Below, one piece after another: positions 14,925 through 24,290 of a DNA stretch of 64,000 nt. The position numbers and the translations under genes were made by a program. Each line of letters opens with the position of its first letter. Positions within the stretch are counted from its first letter, which is position 1. The notes under the pieces were generated by a model, which saw only the letters and a program-made list of their open reading frames with translations, made no database searches and was not told where the DNA came from. The stretch lies in NCBI GenBank assembly GCA_002452405.1, contig DKFP01000002.1:164854-228853 (forward strand), in the 5' to 3' direction. This DNA comes from Deferribacteraceae bacterium UBA6793 (GTDB taxonomy: Bacteria > Chrysiogenota > Deferribacteres > Deferribacterales > Geovibrionaceae).

Positions 14925-16139
14925 TCAGCCGCCCAGCCTTTCGTCAACGCCATGGAACGAGTATTTCCTGCGGAAATTGCTCACAAGTCCCTGCGGACGG
15001 AAAACCATCATAAGAACCATCGCGCCTCCGAAAATGATCATACGGTATTCGGAGAAGGAGCGCATATATTCCGGCAGCAGTATCATTATAAGTGCGCCGA
15101 GAATAACGCCCGGTATCGAGCCCATACCGCCAAGCACCACGATTGAAAGAATTATCGCGGACTCAAGAAACGTGAACGAAGCGGGGTTTATAAACGACGT
15201 CTTCGCCGCGAACACAACTCCCATGAGCCCTGCCCATGTTGCGCCCAGCGCAAACGCCATCAGCTTTGTTCTGGTACGTCCGATGCCCATAGCCTGACAG
15301 GCTATCTCATCCTCGCGCAGAGCCAGCCAAGCGCGCCCGATACGGGAATTTTGCAGCCTGCCGACAAAGAATATGGTTATTATCGTAAACGCCACCATCA
15401 TATAATAAATAGCGTCTGTCATCTGATTAAGGCTCAGTTCAAGACCGAAGAAGTCAGGCTTGTCTATACCCGCTATACCGCTGGGGCCGTGCGAAAAATC
15501 GTTCCAGTTTTCAAGTACGAGACGGATAATCTCTCCGAAACCCAGTGTAACAATCGCAAGGTAGTCACCGCGCAAACGAAGCACGGGAAAACCGAGCAGT
15601 ATGCCGAATATCGCCGCCAAAGCACCGCCGATGGGTAGCACAACCCAGAAAGACATACCGAAGTTTGTGTTCAGAAGCGCATAGGTATATGCACCGACAG
15701 CATAAAAAGCGACGTATCCAAGGTCGAGAAGACCTGCCAGACCGACGACTATGTTAAGTCCCAGACCAAGAATTATGTACATCAGGGCAACTGTGAATAT
15801 GTTTATCTGATATGCATTCATGAAAATGGGAAAACACAGAAGAGCCGCGAGCAAAACGCCCTGAAGCGCCCTTTTAGCCATAGGGTTTTCGGCGAGATAT
15901 GACTGAATACGTGTGGAAACAGGCACATGGTCCTTTTTAACGGTGGGGTTGTCCTTGCGGTTAAGGAGCCAGCGCCATACAAAAGAACCCACAAATATGC
16001 CGACGCCTATGAAAACCATGTTCATCCAGCGCCATTCTATTGTTTTATAAACAGTGTTTACCTTTATTACCATTATGGGAAATGTCAGAAACATAAACCA
16101 TATGGCGGCTTTGAGCGATTTAAGTATCTCCTGCGTCAT
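14925..16139 (-). CDS. livM: Branched-chain amino acid ABC transporter permease LivM
   Basis: This 404-residue inner-membrane permease has about ten hydrophobic segments. The family core is GLNIVVGLAGLLDLGYVAFYAVGAY, and the late FRPQGLVSNFRRKY tail is typical of LivM. About 100 residues precede this core, including a long cytoplasmic stretch with an extra hydrophobic helix; E. coli LivM has a similar N-terminal extension. It lies between livH (2-bp gap) and livG (1-bp gap). Confidence 0.93.
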   Translation of the reverse strand: MTQEILKSLKAAIWFMFLTFPIMVIKVNTVYKTIEWRWMNMVFIGVGIFVGSFVWRWLLNRKDNPTVKKDHVPVSTRIQSYLAENPMAKRALQGVLLAALLCFPIFMNAYQINIFTVALMYIILGLGLNIVVGLAGLLDLGYVAFYAVGAYTYALLNTNFGMSFWVVLPIGGALAAIFGILLGFPVLRLRGDYLAIVTLGFGEIIRLVLENWNDFSHGPSGIAGIDKPDFFGLELSLNQMTDAIYYMMVAFTIITIFFVGRLQNSRIGRAWLALREDEIACQAMGIGRTRTKLMAFALGATWAGLMGVVFAAKTSFINPASFTFLESAIILSIVVLGGMGSIPGVILGALIMILLPEYMRSFSEYRMIIFGGAMVLMMVFRPQGLVSNFRRKYSFHGVDERLGG

Positions 16140-16141
16140 AC

Positions 16142-17044
16142 TTACACCTTTTTGGTTTCAGCCTTGCCGAGAAGTCCGGCAGGGCGGAAAATAAGTATGA
16201 GCACAAGAAGAGCGAATGCGAAAACGTCCTCATAGTCGCTTGAGACGTATCCTGTGGCAAAGCTCTCCGTCCATCCAAGTATCAGCGCGCCGAGCACTGC
16301 ACCGGGTATTGAGCCGATACCGCCCAAAACCGCAGCCGTAAACGCCTTGATACCTGCGATAAAGCCTATGTAAAAATTTATCTGTCCGATATGGTTTGCG
16401 ATGAGAACGCCGCCAAGAGCAGCCAGAGACGAACCGATTATGAACGTAACTGATATAACCCTGTCAACATCGATACCGATGAGCAGAGCCATCGTCTTGT
16501 CCTGCGCAGTTGCGCGCATGGCTTTGCCGATGTTGGTAAACTTGATAAACAGCGTCAGCAGCACCATAACTATCATTGTTGTGGCAACAATGACCAGCTC
16601 GGCAGAACTGAAAATATGTGAAACAGGTTCCATGAAAGCGAACTCAGGTATTAATCTGGGGAAAGGAAGGAAATCGGATGTCTGCGCAAGAAGCACGTAG
16701 TTCTGGAGAAAGATGGACATACCAATGGCGCTGATAAGCGGAGAAAGTCTCGGAGCGTTTCTCAGCGGTTTATAAGCTATTTTCTCGACTGTGTATCCGT
16801 ATGCGGAAGAGTATACTATCGCCGCCGCAGTTGCTATTACTAATATCGCCACAGAGTTAAGCCCAAGGATTGTCAGCACACTGGCAACGATGAGTGCCGT
16901 GAATGCGCCTATCATATATATTTCGCCGTGGGCAAAGTTGATAAGCTGCACAATACCGTAAACCATGGTGTATCCGAGTGCGATAAGAGCGTATATGCTG
17001 CCCCTCGTCAGTCCGCCGAGGAACAGTTCAAGGAAATAATCCAT
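16142..17044 (-). CDS. livH: Branched-chain amino acid ABC transporter permease LivH
   Basis: This 300-residue inner-membrane permease has about eight transmembrane helices. The opening QLFLGGL-type segment, GSIYALIALGYTMVYGIVQLINFAHGE and the final IFRPAGLLGK motif are diagnostic. It forms the translocation pore with LivM. It is the first permease gene after the binding-protein gene and is separated from it by a 78-bp gap holding a terminator-like hairpin, which should lower expression of the membrane subunits relative to LivK. Confidence 0.95.
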   Translation of the reverse strand: MDYFLELFLGGLTRGSIYALIALGYTMVYGIVQLINFAHGEIYMIGAFTALIVASVLTILGLNSVAILVIATAAAIVYSSAYGYTVEKIAYKPLRNAPRLSPLISAIGMSIFLQNYVLLAQTSDFLPFPRLIPEFAFMEPVSHIFSSAELVIVATTMIVMVLLTLFIKFTNIGKAMRATAQDKTMALLIGIDVDRVISVTFIIGSSLAALGGVLIANHIGQINFYIGFIAGIKAFTAAVLGGIGSIPGAVLGALILGWTESFATGYVSSDYEDVFAFALLVLILIFRPAGLLGKAETKKV

Positions 17045-17077
17045 GATAACCTCTTTATGGTTTTCTCAAGCCGGAAT

Positions 17078-17105
17078 AAAAAGCGGGGAACGCGATGTTC
17101 CCCGC
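17078..17105 (-). terminator. Partial terminator/attenuator between livK and livH
   Basis: On the minus strand GCGGGGAAC-ATCGC-GTTCCCCGC, a 9-bp perfect stem, is followed by five T. It sits inside the operon, downstream of the binding protein and upstream of the permeases. Confidence 0.8.
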
Positions 17106-17122
17106 CAATATCTGTTGAATTG

Positions 17123-18298
17123 TTACTGTACTTCGACGTATGCGCCGTTCTGTACCTGATAAACAGAGAACTCAGCGCCGATAGCATCGCCCTTATCGTC
17201 GAACTTGATTTTGCCGATAGGTGTTTCGACGTCTTCAGTTCTGAGAGCGTTGGTAAGTTTGTCGTAGTCTGTTGAACCTGCTTTCTCGATTGCGTTTGTA
17301 ATAGCGAGCATAGCAGTGTAAGCATTCAGATAAAACGCGCCGGGATCTTCGCCGTATGCGTCTTTATGTTTTTTTGTAGCTTCGATTGCAAGTGGGTTTT
17401 TAGACACGTCTTTGGGACCTGTCGCATAAACGCCCTCAGCGTACTGACCTGCAACTTTGATGAAAGTGTCGTCTTTAACGCCGTCATCTGAAACGAATTT
17501 GACATTGAGTTTTTTCTTAGCAAGCAGGCTGACTATCTTAGCTGCTTCGGGGTGATATCCGCCGTAAAGAACAACTTCAGCACCGGACTGTTTGATCTTC
17601 TGAACGATAGCGGAATAGTCAACCGCACCGGGAGTGATACCTTCATAAAGAACTATATCAAGTTTCTTGTCGGCTTCTGCAAAGCCTTTTGCAAATTCTG
17701 CAAGACCTTTGCCATAGTCGCCTTTGTCGTGGATGATTGCGATCTTTTTAAGTTTCAGAACGTTTGTGATATAGTCGATCTCAAGTCTTGCCTGAGAGTC
17801 GTCGGGAGCGATTGTTCTGAAGAAGTTAGGATATTCGCCGGATTTTGTAAGTTCGGGGCTTGTGGCAGAGGGGGACATAACGGGGATTTTCGCCGCGAGG
17901 TATGTTCCCATAGCCGCTTTTGTAGCACCGGAACAGATGTGACCGAGAACGGCGACAACATGTTCGGAAACGAGTTTGTTGGCGGAGCTTACAGCCACTT
18001 CGGGTTTGCAAACGTCGTCAACAACAACAAGTTCAACTTTTTTACCGAGCAGACCGCCCTTGTCGTTGATGTCTTTAACAACGAACTCAGCGGCTTTAAC
18101 AGAGGGAAGACCGTAAGACGCAAGGTCGCCGGAATGCGCGCCTGCGACACCAATTTTGATAACATCGCCTGTTGCAGCGGGTGCTGCGGCTTCGGCTGCG
18201 GGAGCTTCAGCAGGTTTAGCCTCTTCTTTCGGTTTCTGGCTGCATCCTGCAAAAACAAACATTGCCGCAAGAACGGCAAACAGAAGCAGTTTCTTCAT
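17123..18298 (-). CDS. livK: Branched-chain amino acid ABC transporter substrate-binding lipoprotein
   Basis: This 391-residue type-I periplasmic binding protein has a lipoprotein signal peptide with lipobox VFAGC (Cys about 18), then an Ala/Pro/Glu-rich linker (about 20-42). The Peripla_BP_6 fold begins IKIGVAGAHSGDLASYG. Typical elements include the VVDDVCKPEVA hinge region and GGYHPEAAKIV. It captures Leu/Ile/Val or related amino acids for LivHMGF. The ATG at 18298 follows AGGAGG. A strong promoter lies about 40 bp upstream, and an attenuator-like hairpin downstream favours high binding-protein output. The exact ligand is not determinable. Confidence 0.92.
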   Translation of the reverse strand: MKKLLLFAVLAAMFVFAGCSQKPKEEAKPAEAPAAEAAAPAATGDVIKIGVAGAHSGDLASYGLPSVKAAEFVVKDINDKGGLLGKKVELVVVDDVCKPEVAVSSANKLVSEHVVAVLGHICSGATKAAMGTYLAAKIPVMSPSATSPELTKSGEYPNFFRTIAPDDSQARLEIDYITNVLKLKKIAIIHDKGDYGKGLAEFAKGFAEADKKLDIVLYEGITPGAVDYSAIVQKIKQSGAEVVLYGGYHPEAAKIVSLLAKKKLNVKFVSDDGVKDDTFIKVAGQYAEGVYATGPKDVSKNPLAIEATKKHKDAYGEDPGAFYLNAYTAMLAITNAIEKAGSTDYDKLTNALRTEDVETPIGKIKFDDKGDAIGAEFSVYQVQNGAYVEVQ

Positions 18299-18337
18299 AT
18301 TTTTCCTCCTATGGTATCTCTTCAAGCGTAAAAGGAA

Positions 18338-18366
18338 ATTGTAAAGAAACTTAATTTGACAGTCAA
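18338..18366 (-). promoter_or_regulatory. sigma70 promoter of livKHMGF
   Basis: On the minus strand TTGACT - 17 bp - TACAAT lies about 40 bp before the livK start, giving a short leader with AGGAGG. Confidence 0.75.
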
Positions 18367-18539
18367 GAACTATGTATACCGCATATTAAGCTATTGATAA
18401 ATATCGACATAATTTTTCAAGCATATTGAACAAAATTCAGGGAAACTGCACAAGAAATTGACCGTTTCTGCTGTTGATTTACATAAGAAACTGCTGTAGC
18501 TTGTCAAATTCACATTGGCGGACTGACTGGAATTTAAAC

Positions 18540-19439
18540 ATGAAAAAAGCTGTTTTTCTCGGTGCGGCGGGGGCATTTTTCTTCGCATTCACCTTTATTT
18601 TAAATAAAAGTATGCATCTTTCCGGCGGAAACTGGGTATGGAGTGCCTGCCTTCGCTATCTTTTTACCCTGCCACTGCTCGCAGTCATAGTAAAAATGCG
18701 CGGCGGACTGGGCGCAATACACTCAGAAATTGCCGGAAACCTGAAAGAGTGGCTTCTCTGGAGCACAGTAGGCTTCGGGCTTTTCTATGCGCCTCTGACC
18801 TATGCCGGCGACCATGGCGATGCATGGCTCATAGCCGCTTCGTGGCAGATAACCATTACCGCAGGGGTACTGCTGGCCCCATTGTTCAAAATGAAAATAT
18901 CAATGCGCAATCTCTTCGTTTCTTCTGTGATACTCACAGGCGTTTTCATACTCCAGTTCAGAGGTTCGGAAATATCATCCGTGTCAGTCACCCATACTCT
19001 TCTGCCAGTATTGATAGGCGCTGTCGCATACCCGCTGGGCAACAGAAAGATGATGCGCATCTGTTCTCACGAAATATCGACAATTGAAAGAGTGTACGGA
19101 ATGACATTGTGCAGCATTCCGTTCTGGCTGCTTTTGTCAGGATACGGGCTTGTCCGCGTCGGTGTTCCAGCTGCAAATCAGGCGTCTCAGGCTCTTCTGG
19201 TTGCACTATTTTCCGGAGTAACAGCCACCCTATTGTTTTTTAAGGCAACGGACATGGTCAAAACTGACATAAGATGGCTCGCCGCCGTGGAATCCACACA
19301 GGCGCTGGAACTCGTCTTCGCACTGGCGGGAGGAATATTCTTTCTCGGCGAATCAATGCCCGATGCCGCCGGATTTGCCGGAATAGCACTGATAATCGGC
19401 GGCATAGCAATGAATAGCCTGCTTTCAGTCAGGCATTAG
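18540..19439 (+). CDS. DMT-superfamily (EamA/multidrug-resistance type) permease
   Basis: This 299-residue inner-membrane protein has about ten predicted helices in two five-helix halves. It begins MKKAVFLGAAGAFFFAFTFI and contains LRYLFTLPLLAVIVK. The arrangement matches the drug/metabolite transporter superfamily, close to the EmrE-like PF13536 group; the substrate is unknown. The start is ATG 18540; the frame extends upstream but lacks conserved sequence, and only a weak ribosome site is visible. It is divergent from livK. Its TAG stop overlaps the TAA stop of the convergent RNA methyltransferase gene. Confidence 0.8.
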   Translation: MKKAVFLGAAGAFFFAFTFILNKSMHLSGGNWVWSACLRYLFTLPLLAVIVKMRGGLGAIHSEIAGNLKEWLLWSTVGFGLFYAPLTYAGDHGDAWLIAASWQITITAGVLLAPLFKMKISMRNLFVSSVILTGVFILQFRGSEISSVSVTHTLLPVLIGAVAYPLGNRKMMRICSHEISTIERVYGMTLCSIPFWLLLSGYGLVRVGVPAANQASQALLVALFSGVTATLLFFKATDMVKTDIRWLAAVESTQALELVFALAGGIFFLGESMPDAAGFAGIALIIGGIAMNSLLSVRH

Positions 19440-20599
19440 GACTCAAGCAATACCGCGCTCTCCACATGGTAGGAACCGGGGAACATGTCGGCAACAGCGA
19501 GTTTCGTCACCCTGTACTGATCCGACAGCCTTTTAATATCCCGCGCCAGAGTGTCGGGGCTGCATGAGATGTAGATAACCTTTTTCGCTCCGCTTGTTTT
19601 TATGAAATCAGTAACTTTTTTGTCCAGACCGGTTCTCGGCGGATCAACAACAATCACGTCGTACCGTTCCTTCAGTCTCGGTATCAGGCTTTCGCTCGGT
19701 GTCGCCAGCCAGTTCACATTTTCAAGCCCGGTGCGTTTGGCAAGAGCTATCGCATCGCGCGAAATCTCCGCGGCAGTGACCTTTCCGCACTTTTTCGCCA
19801 GCGCCAGAGTCAGAAAACCGGAACCGCAGTACAGTTCCAGAGCGTTTGTACCTTCCGAGTTTTCATATACAAAATCCTGCAAACGACCGGAAAGATATCT
19901 GTTACCCTGTATAAACGTACCGAATCCGGCATGAAAAACACCATATTTCGACTCGAACGGAACGGTTTTAACGCCGTGGATGCCATCTGCCGTTTCAAGT
20001 CCGGAGAAACCGCACAGACCTTTAAAAGGCGCATCTATACTGCCAAGCGCCATCCCTTCCTCGTTCTCGGTTATATAGAGCGCACAGCTGCCATTCATCA
20101 CAGATGCAAGAGCTTTCGCTTTTTCAACTATGCTTTTTTTGATCACAGGGCAGTCCGCCACAGGCAGAAAATCGTTGGATTTAAACTTATAAAAGCCAAC
20201 ATTGCCGTTCCTTATGCGGAAAGTTGCGCGATTGCGGAATTCACGGAAATCAGCGGAGATAATTTCAGGTTCCGGATGTGTTATACCCGCCCTTTTGAGC
20301 TGCCCCAAAACGAAATTCTTCTTTATCTCTGTCTGATGCTCCTGCGCAATATGCCCGAAGGTGCACCCCCCACATACGCCAAGGTGTTGGCAGTAACTTA
20401 TGCCGCGCTTTTCCGAAGGCTTAATAAGCTCTGTCATTGCTCCGTATGTGAAGTTCTTCTTATCCTCTGTAACTGTGTAACACACTGTGTCGCCCTCGAC
20501 CGTATGCGGAATGAAAACAATCCGTCCGTCAGGCATGGTTCCCACGCCATATCCGCCGTAAGCCGTGTCTTTAATATATGTTTCGTTTGTCAAAGCCAT
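19436..20599 (-). CDS. 23S rRNA (uracil-5-)-methyltransferase, RlmD/TrmA family
   Basis: This 387-residue SAM-dependent enzyme methylates C5 of uridine in RNA. It has an N-terminal TRAM domain (about residues 1-55) and a [4Fe-4S] cysteine pattern CQHLGVCGGC plus DCPVI, as in RlmD. The Rossmann-type SAM fold includes ALELYCGSGFLTLALA, and the catalytic loops are VVDPPRTGLD and ISCSPDTLARD. The ATG overlaps the stop of the upstream methyltransferase gene by 10 bp, so the two are probably one operon. The iron-sulfur motif argues for rRNA (RlmC/RlmD-like) rather than tRNA m5U54, but the exact position is not certain. Confidence 0.88.
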   Translation of the reverse strand: MALTNETYIKDTAYGGYGVGTMPDGRIVFIPHTVEGDTVCYTVTEDKKNFTYGAMTELIKPSEKRGISYCQHLGVCGGCTFGHIAQEHQTEIKKNFVLGQLKRAGITHPEPEIISADFREFRNRATFRIRNGNVGFYKFKSNDFLPVADCPVIKKSIVEKAKALASVMNGSCALYITENEEGMALGSIDAPFKGLCGFSGLETADGIHGVKTVPFESKYGVFHAGFGTFIQGNRYLSGRLQDFVYENSEGTNALELYCGSGFLTLALAKKCGKVTAAEISRDAIALAKRTGLENVNWLATPSESLIPRLKERYDVIVVDPPRTGLDKKVTDFIKTSGAKKVIYISCSPDTLARDIKRLSDQYRVTKLAVADMFPGSYHVESAVLLES

Positions 20600-21309
20600 T
20601 CCCCCGTAAAAATTTTATTGTGCAATGGCGACGGTTCGCCGTTTATCTTCTGATAAAGAGGAGCCTCGAACGACAGCTCCCTCTTTCCGCCTTTGCGGAA
20701 CTCCATAAGTATCACTTTAGGTTTAACATTTATATCCGGACAGACGGGCATAAGCCGTTTTGCCTCGAAATTATATTTTTGCGCCGACTCGAAAAGCACC
20801 GGCATCATATCCGCATCATAGCTCAGAAACAGAGGCGCGCCGAACTTGAGAAAGCTGCGGCAGAAAGAAAAAATATCATCAGCAGTCATAGTAGTGGTGA
20901 AACGTGCGTTCAGCTCTGTTTCATCCTCAGGCACCCTGCCGGATGACGGATCGCGATATGGCGGGTTACACACGGCAGCGTCGTATTGAAAATCCGGTCT
21001 GTATGACCTTATGTCGAGATTCAGCAATTTAACGTCGTTTTGAATTTTACACACTTCCACTGTTTTTTCCAGACAATTAAACATAACAGGCTGCATTTCC
21101 AGTGCGTCTATGCTCTTAACTTTTTTCAGCTTTGCCAACAGGGCGCTGATAACCCCGCTGCCGGAACCTATATCAATAATTCTTTTGTTTCCAGATACTT
21201 GAGCAAACCACGCAAGATATACCGAATCCACCCCGAAGCGGAATCCGTTTTTAGGCTGAGTTATCTGAATATCGCTTTTTATTATCTGGTCAATTGTATT
21301 TTCAAACAT
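20590..21309 (-). CDS. TrmN6-like N6-adenine tRNA methyltransferase
   Basis: This 239-residue class I SAM methyltransferase has IIDIGSGSGVISALLAK (motif I, about residues 43-59) and the amino-methylating motif NPPYRDP (about 117). The start region IKSDIQITQPKNGFRFGVDS is typical of the YfiC/TrmN6 family, which modifies A37 of tRNA1(Val). Its gene overlaps the RlmD-like gene by 10 bp; together they form a two-gene RNA-modification operon. It is divergent from the chemoreceptor gene. Confidence 0.82.
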   Translation of the reverse strand: MFENTIDQIIKSDIQITQPKNGFRFGVDSVYLAWFAQVSGNKRIIDIGSGSGVISALLAKLKKVKSIDALEMQPVMFNCLEKTVEVCKIQNDVKLLNLDIRSYRPDFQYDAAVCNPPYRDPSSGRVPEDETELNARFTTTMTADDIFSFCRSFLKFGAPLFLSYDADMMPVLFESAQKYNFEAKRLMPVCPDINVKPKVILMEFRKGGKRELSFEAPLYQKINGEPSPLHNKIFTGEWL

Positions 21310-21332
21310 GTAATTCCTGTTTTATATTATTA

Positions 21333-21361
21333 TTGACATTATTTCTATGTAGCTACATAAT
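21333..21361 (+). promoter_or_regulatory. Strong sigma70 promoter overlapped by a palindrome
   Basis: TTGACA - 17 bp - CATAAT lies upstream of the chemoreceptor gene. A perfect 14-bp palindrome, TATGTAGCTACATA (21346-21359), covers the -10 side of the spacer and part of the -10 box, a position suited to repression. Confidence 0.7.
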
Positions 21362-21411
21362 CTCGAAGTTTACATATCATGATTTTTGAATATATGAAAC
21401 GGGTCTGCCAC

Positions 21412-23685
21412 ATGAAAAAAGAAAAACGTATATCAATCAGCTTTAAGCTGTCGATTATCACTCTCACGGGTTTTGTCCTGCTCGGTCTGATAGTTACTCT
21501 GGTTTCTGTCAGAAGCAGCATCAACAGCCTCACAGAGGCAACAACGCAAAAACTTGATTCCATCAGCCGTTCGCAAAAACTGGCGATAGAAGAATTTTCC
21601 TCAAACGTGACAGCCTCTTTACAGGTTATCGCCGCACAGGAGGGAACACTTGTCGCTGTTGAGGATTTCACTGACGGTTTCGCGAAATTGCCGGACTTTA
21701 TTAAAACTGACGAACAGCAGCTTGATTCCATGCTAACCTCGATGTACGACAAGGACTATCTGGGCGCAATCAACTTTCAGGTGGTTAACTCCCAGCAGAA
21801 ACAGTCCGCATCAGCATATCTTCCGCAGTCATACAGCGGCAAACTGGTTCAACAGCTATTTATATACGAAAACCCCAACGACGTAAACAACAGGATGAAA
21901 CTGGACAGAGCAAAACATATCTGCTCTTATTGCACGACCCATTCCCAGTACCATCACCAGTTCAGAAGCATAATGGAAAAACTCCATCTGAAAGATATTT
22001 ACCTGATAGATACAGACGGCAACGTGCTCTATTCCGTCAGCAAGGATATGGATATCGGTCTTAACCTTAAAGACGGGTACATTAAAGATTCCGGTCTCGG
22101 CAGACTCTTTTCTTCAATGGAAAATGAAGATGGAGACAAGGTTTACTATTCAGACTTCGCACCTTATATACCCGGCTGGAACAAACCCGCAGCATTTGTG
22201 GGTACCACAGTCCGCGTTGACGGTGAAAAACTCGGGTATATAGTGTTCCAGCTCAACCCTGCCGTGATCACAGATATTACAAACTTCGGCGGCGCATACG
22301 AAGAGGCAGGACTTGGCAAAACAGGCGAATCGTACCTCATAGGTAAAGACGGATACATGCGCAGCGACAGCAGATTTACCGATACTGTGGATTTTCCCGA
22401 AGTTAAAATCGCCGGAACAACAGTTGCCGTTATGAAGGTTGAGACAGATTATGGCAAGAAAGCTGTGAACGGTGAGACAGGTTCCGTAACTGCAAAATCG
22501 GCATCAGGTAAGATGGTCATGGCGTCGTATCTCCCGGTAAAATTTTTCGGCGCAGACATGGGACTCATCGTCAAAATGGACAGAGACGAAGCACTTGCCG
22601 GAGCTTTTAAACTCAGAAATATGATAATCATCACCGCACTGGTTCTCATAGCGGTATTCACCGCGGCGGCTCTCTTTTCAATCAAAAAACTTGTTATTGA
22701 GAAAATACGCTCACTCACCAGAATCACAAAGGACATCGCAACAGGCGACGGAGACTTGACACAGCGCATCCCCATAACAGCTAACGACGAAATAGGCGAC
22801 CTTTCCGGCTATTTCAACAAATTCATAGAGAACGTGGGCAACATCGTCCGCGACGTGCAGGGGTCCTCCGCCACCGTTTCAAAAGGCACTACTGACCTAG
22901 CCTCCACAACGGAACAACTCAGCAGCACGTTTGCCGAGCAGGCACACAGCGTCTCTTCAGTCGCATCCGCAATGGAGGAACTGAATACCACAACAGCGGA
23001 AATAATGAATAACTGCCAGTCCGCAATGGAAAAAGCAGAAAAAGCCGCTGACATCACAAACGGTGGAAAAGACATGATTGACAAAACAGTCGGCAAGATA
23101 GGCGACATAAAACAGAAAACGTCTGAACTTGGCGAAACGGTACATAACCTCTCCGAATCATCAGCTAAAATTGCCGATATAGTCAACGTGATAAACGATA
23201 TCGCAGACCAGACAAACCTGCTGGCACTCAACGCCGCAATTGAAGCTGCAAGAGCCGGAGAAGCCGGACGCGGGTTCGCCGTTGTAGCCGACGAAGTGCG
23301 CAAACTGGCAGAACGCACACAGTCCGCCACGGGAGAGATATACTCCATCATTACTGAGTTTCAGTCTGAAACGAAATCAGCAACCAGAAACATGCACTCT
23401 GCCGAGGAATCGGTGAACGAAGGGGTTCATATGATGGAACAGACACGTACCGCATTCGATTCGATAGTCTGTTCAGTTGTTGACATTAAAGAGGCAAACA
23501 CATTCATAAACAACTCTGTTTCCGAGCAAATGACAACTATAGACTCTGTCAACAGTGACGTACAGAGCATATCGTCCAGCATTGAAGAGAGCAACGCCGC
23601 ACTTTCCAACGTTTCCTCAACCATAGCGGAACAGGAGAACGAGGCGGGAAACCTTTACGATATCGTCAATAAATTCAAAGTCTAA
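21412..23685 (+). CDS. Methyl-accepting chemotaxis protein with periplasmic Cache-type sensor
   Basis: This transmembrane chemoreceptor of 757 residues has TM1 at about 10-32, a large periplasmic region of about 370 residues (double-Cache-like, with AYEEAGLGKTGESYLIGKDGYMRS), and TM2 at about 400-425. A HAMP domain and the cytoplasmic signalling hairpin follow, with the invariant tip DIADQTNLLALNAAIEAARA. An unusual membrane-proximal periplasmic segment reads HICSYCTTHSQYHHQF, with two Cys and five His. The N-terminus is uncertain: ATG 21412 gives the usual MKKEKR start, but in-frame ATGs at 21379 and 21394 are possible. It has its own promoter and is convergent with the rhtB-like gene, overlapping by 4 bp. 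The ligand is unknown. Confidence 0.88.
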   Translation: MKKEKRISISFKLSIITLTGFVLLGLIVTLVSVRSSINSLTEATTQKLDSISRSQKLAIEEFSSNVTASLQVIAAQEGTLVAVEDFTDGFAKLPDFIKTDEQQLDSMLTSMYDKDYLGAINFQVVNSQQKQSASAYLPQSYSGKLVQQLFIYENPNDVNNRMKLDRAKHICSYCTTHSQYHHQFRSIMEKLHLKDIYLIDTDGNVLYSVSKDMDIGLNLKDGYIKDSGLGRLFSSMENEDGDKVYYSDFAPYIPGWNKPAAFVGTTVRVDGEKLGYIVFQLNPAVITDITNFGGAYEEAGLGKTGESYLIGKDGYMRSDSRFTDTVDFPEVKIAGTTVAVMKVETDYGKKAVNGETGSVTAKSASGKMVMASYLPVKFFGADMGLIVKMDRDEALAGAFKLRNMIIITALVLIAVFTAAALFSIKKLVIEKIRSLTRITKDIATGDGDLTQRIPITANDEIGDLSGYFNKFIENVGNIVRDVQGSSATVSKGTTDLASTTEQLSSTFAEQAHSVSSVASAMEELNTTTAEIMNNCQSAMEKAEKAADITNGGKDMIDKTVGKIGDIKQKTSELGETVHNLSESSAKIADIVNVINDIADQTNLLALNAAIEAARAGEAGRGFAVVADEVRKLAERTQSATGEIYSIITEFQSETKSATRNMHSAEESVNEGVHMMEQTRTAFDSIVCSVVDIKEANTFINNSVSEQMTTIDSVNSDVQSISSSIEESNAALSNVSSTIAEQENEAGNLYDIVNKFKV

Positions 23686-24290
23686 GGTCTTTTAAAGATA
23701 AGAAACGAACCGGTGCCGATGAGGGCTGCTCCCGCGGCACGGTTCAGATTTCTTCCGCTCTTCGCGTTTAAAAATCTTCCCGTCTTATGTGCCGCATAGG
23801 CATACGCACCCATCACACAGCTTATCACAAACGCTACCATAACAGCAGTTATAAGCGCGTCAGCAAAGGACAGCTTCGTCAGATCCATGAAGTTCGGCAG
23901 GAAGCCGCAGTAGAATATTATGACCTTCGGGTTTGTTATCGTTATAAAAAAACCGCCGAGAAAGCGTCCTTTTCCTGTCGGCTGAGAAGGACTTACGACT
24001 TTCTCCTCTTTTGAAAGCAGAAGCCTGATACCCAGATAAAGAAGGTACATACCGCCAGCTATACGGATATACATGAACGCCTCGCCCAATATCGAAGCGA
24101 CTGCGGCAAGTCCGAATATCGCAAATACCAGATACACCATATCGCCCGCTATCATGCCGAGGATAAAGTATGCAGCGCTTTTCAAACCGTTGCGCATACT
24201 CTCCGCAACAACTCCCAGCGCTCCGGGTCCCGGACTTGCCACAAAAAGCGACATTGCGAGAACAAAGGCAATGGATGTCTGTATGGTCAT
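23682..24290 (-). CDS. LysE/RhtB-family amino acid exporter
   Basis: This 202-residue inner-membrane exporter has about six hydrophobic helices. The family signature near the start is FVASPGPGALGVVAESMRNG, and TNPKVIIFYCGFLPNF follows in the middle. Members export homoserine, threonine, lysine or other amino acids; the substrate here is unknown. The ATG overlaps the stop of the glycosyltransferase gene by 4 bp (ATGA), so the pair is co-translated. Its 3' end overlaps that of the convergent chemoreceptor gene. Confidence 0.86.
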   Translation of the reverse strand: MTIQTSIAFVLAMSLFVASPGPGALGVVAESMRNGLKSAAYFILGMIAGDMVYLVFAIFGLAAVASILGEAFMYIRIAGGMYLLYLGIRLLLSKEEKVVSPSQPTGKGRFLGGFFITITNPKVIIFYCGFLPNFMDLTKLSFADALITAVMVAFVISCVMGAYAYAAHKTGRFLNAKSGRNLNRAAGAALIGTGSFLIFKRP

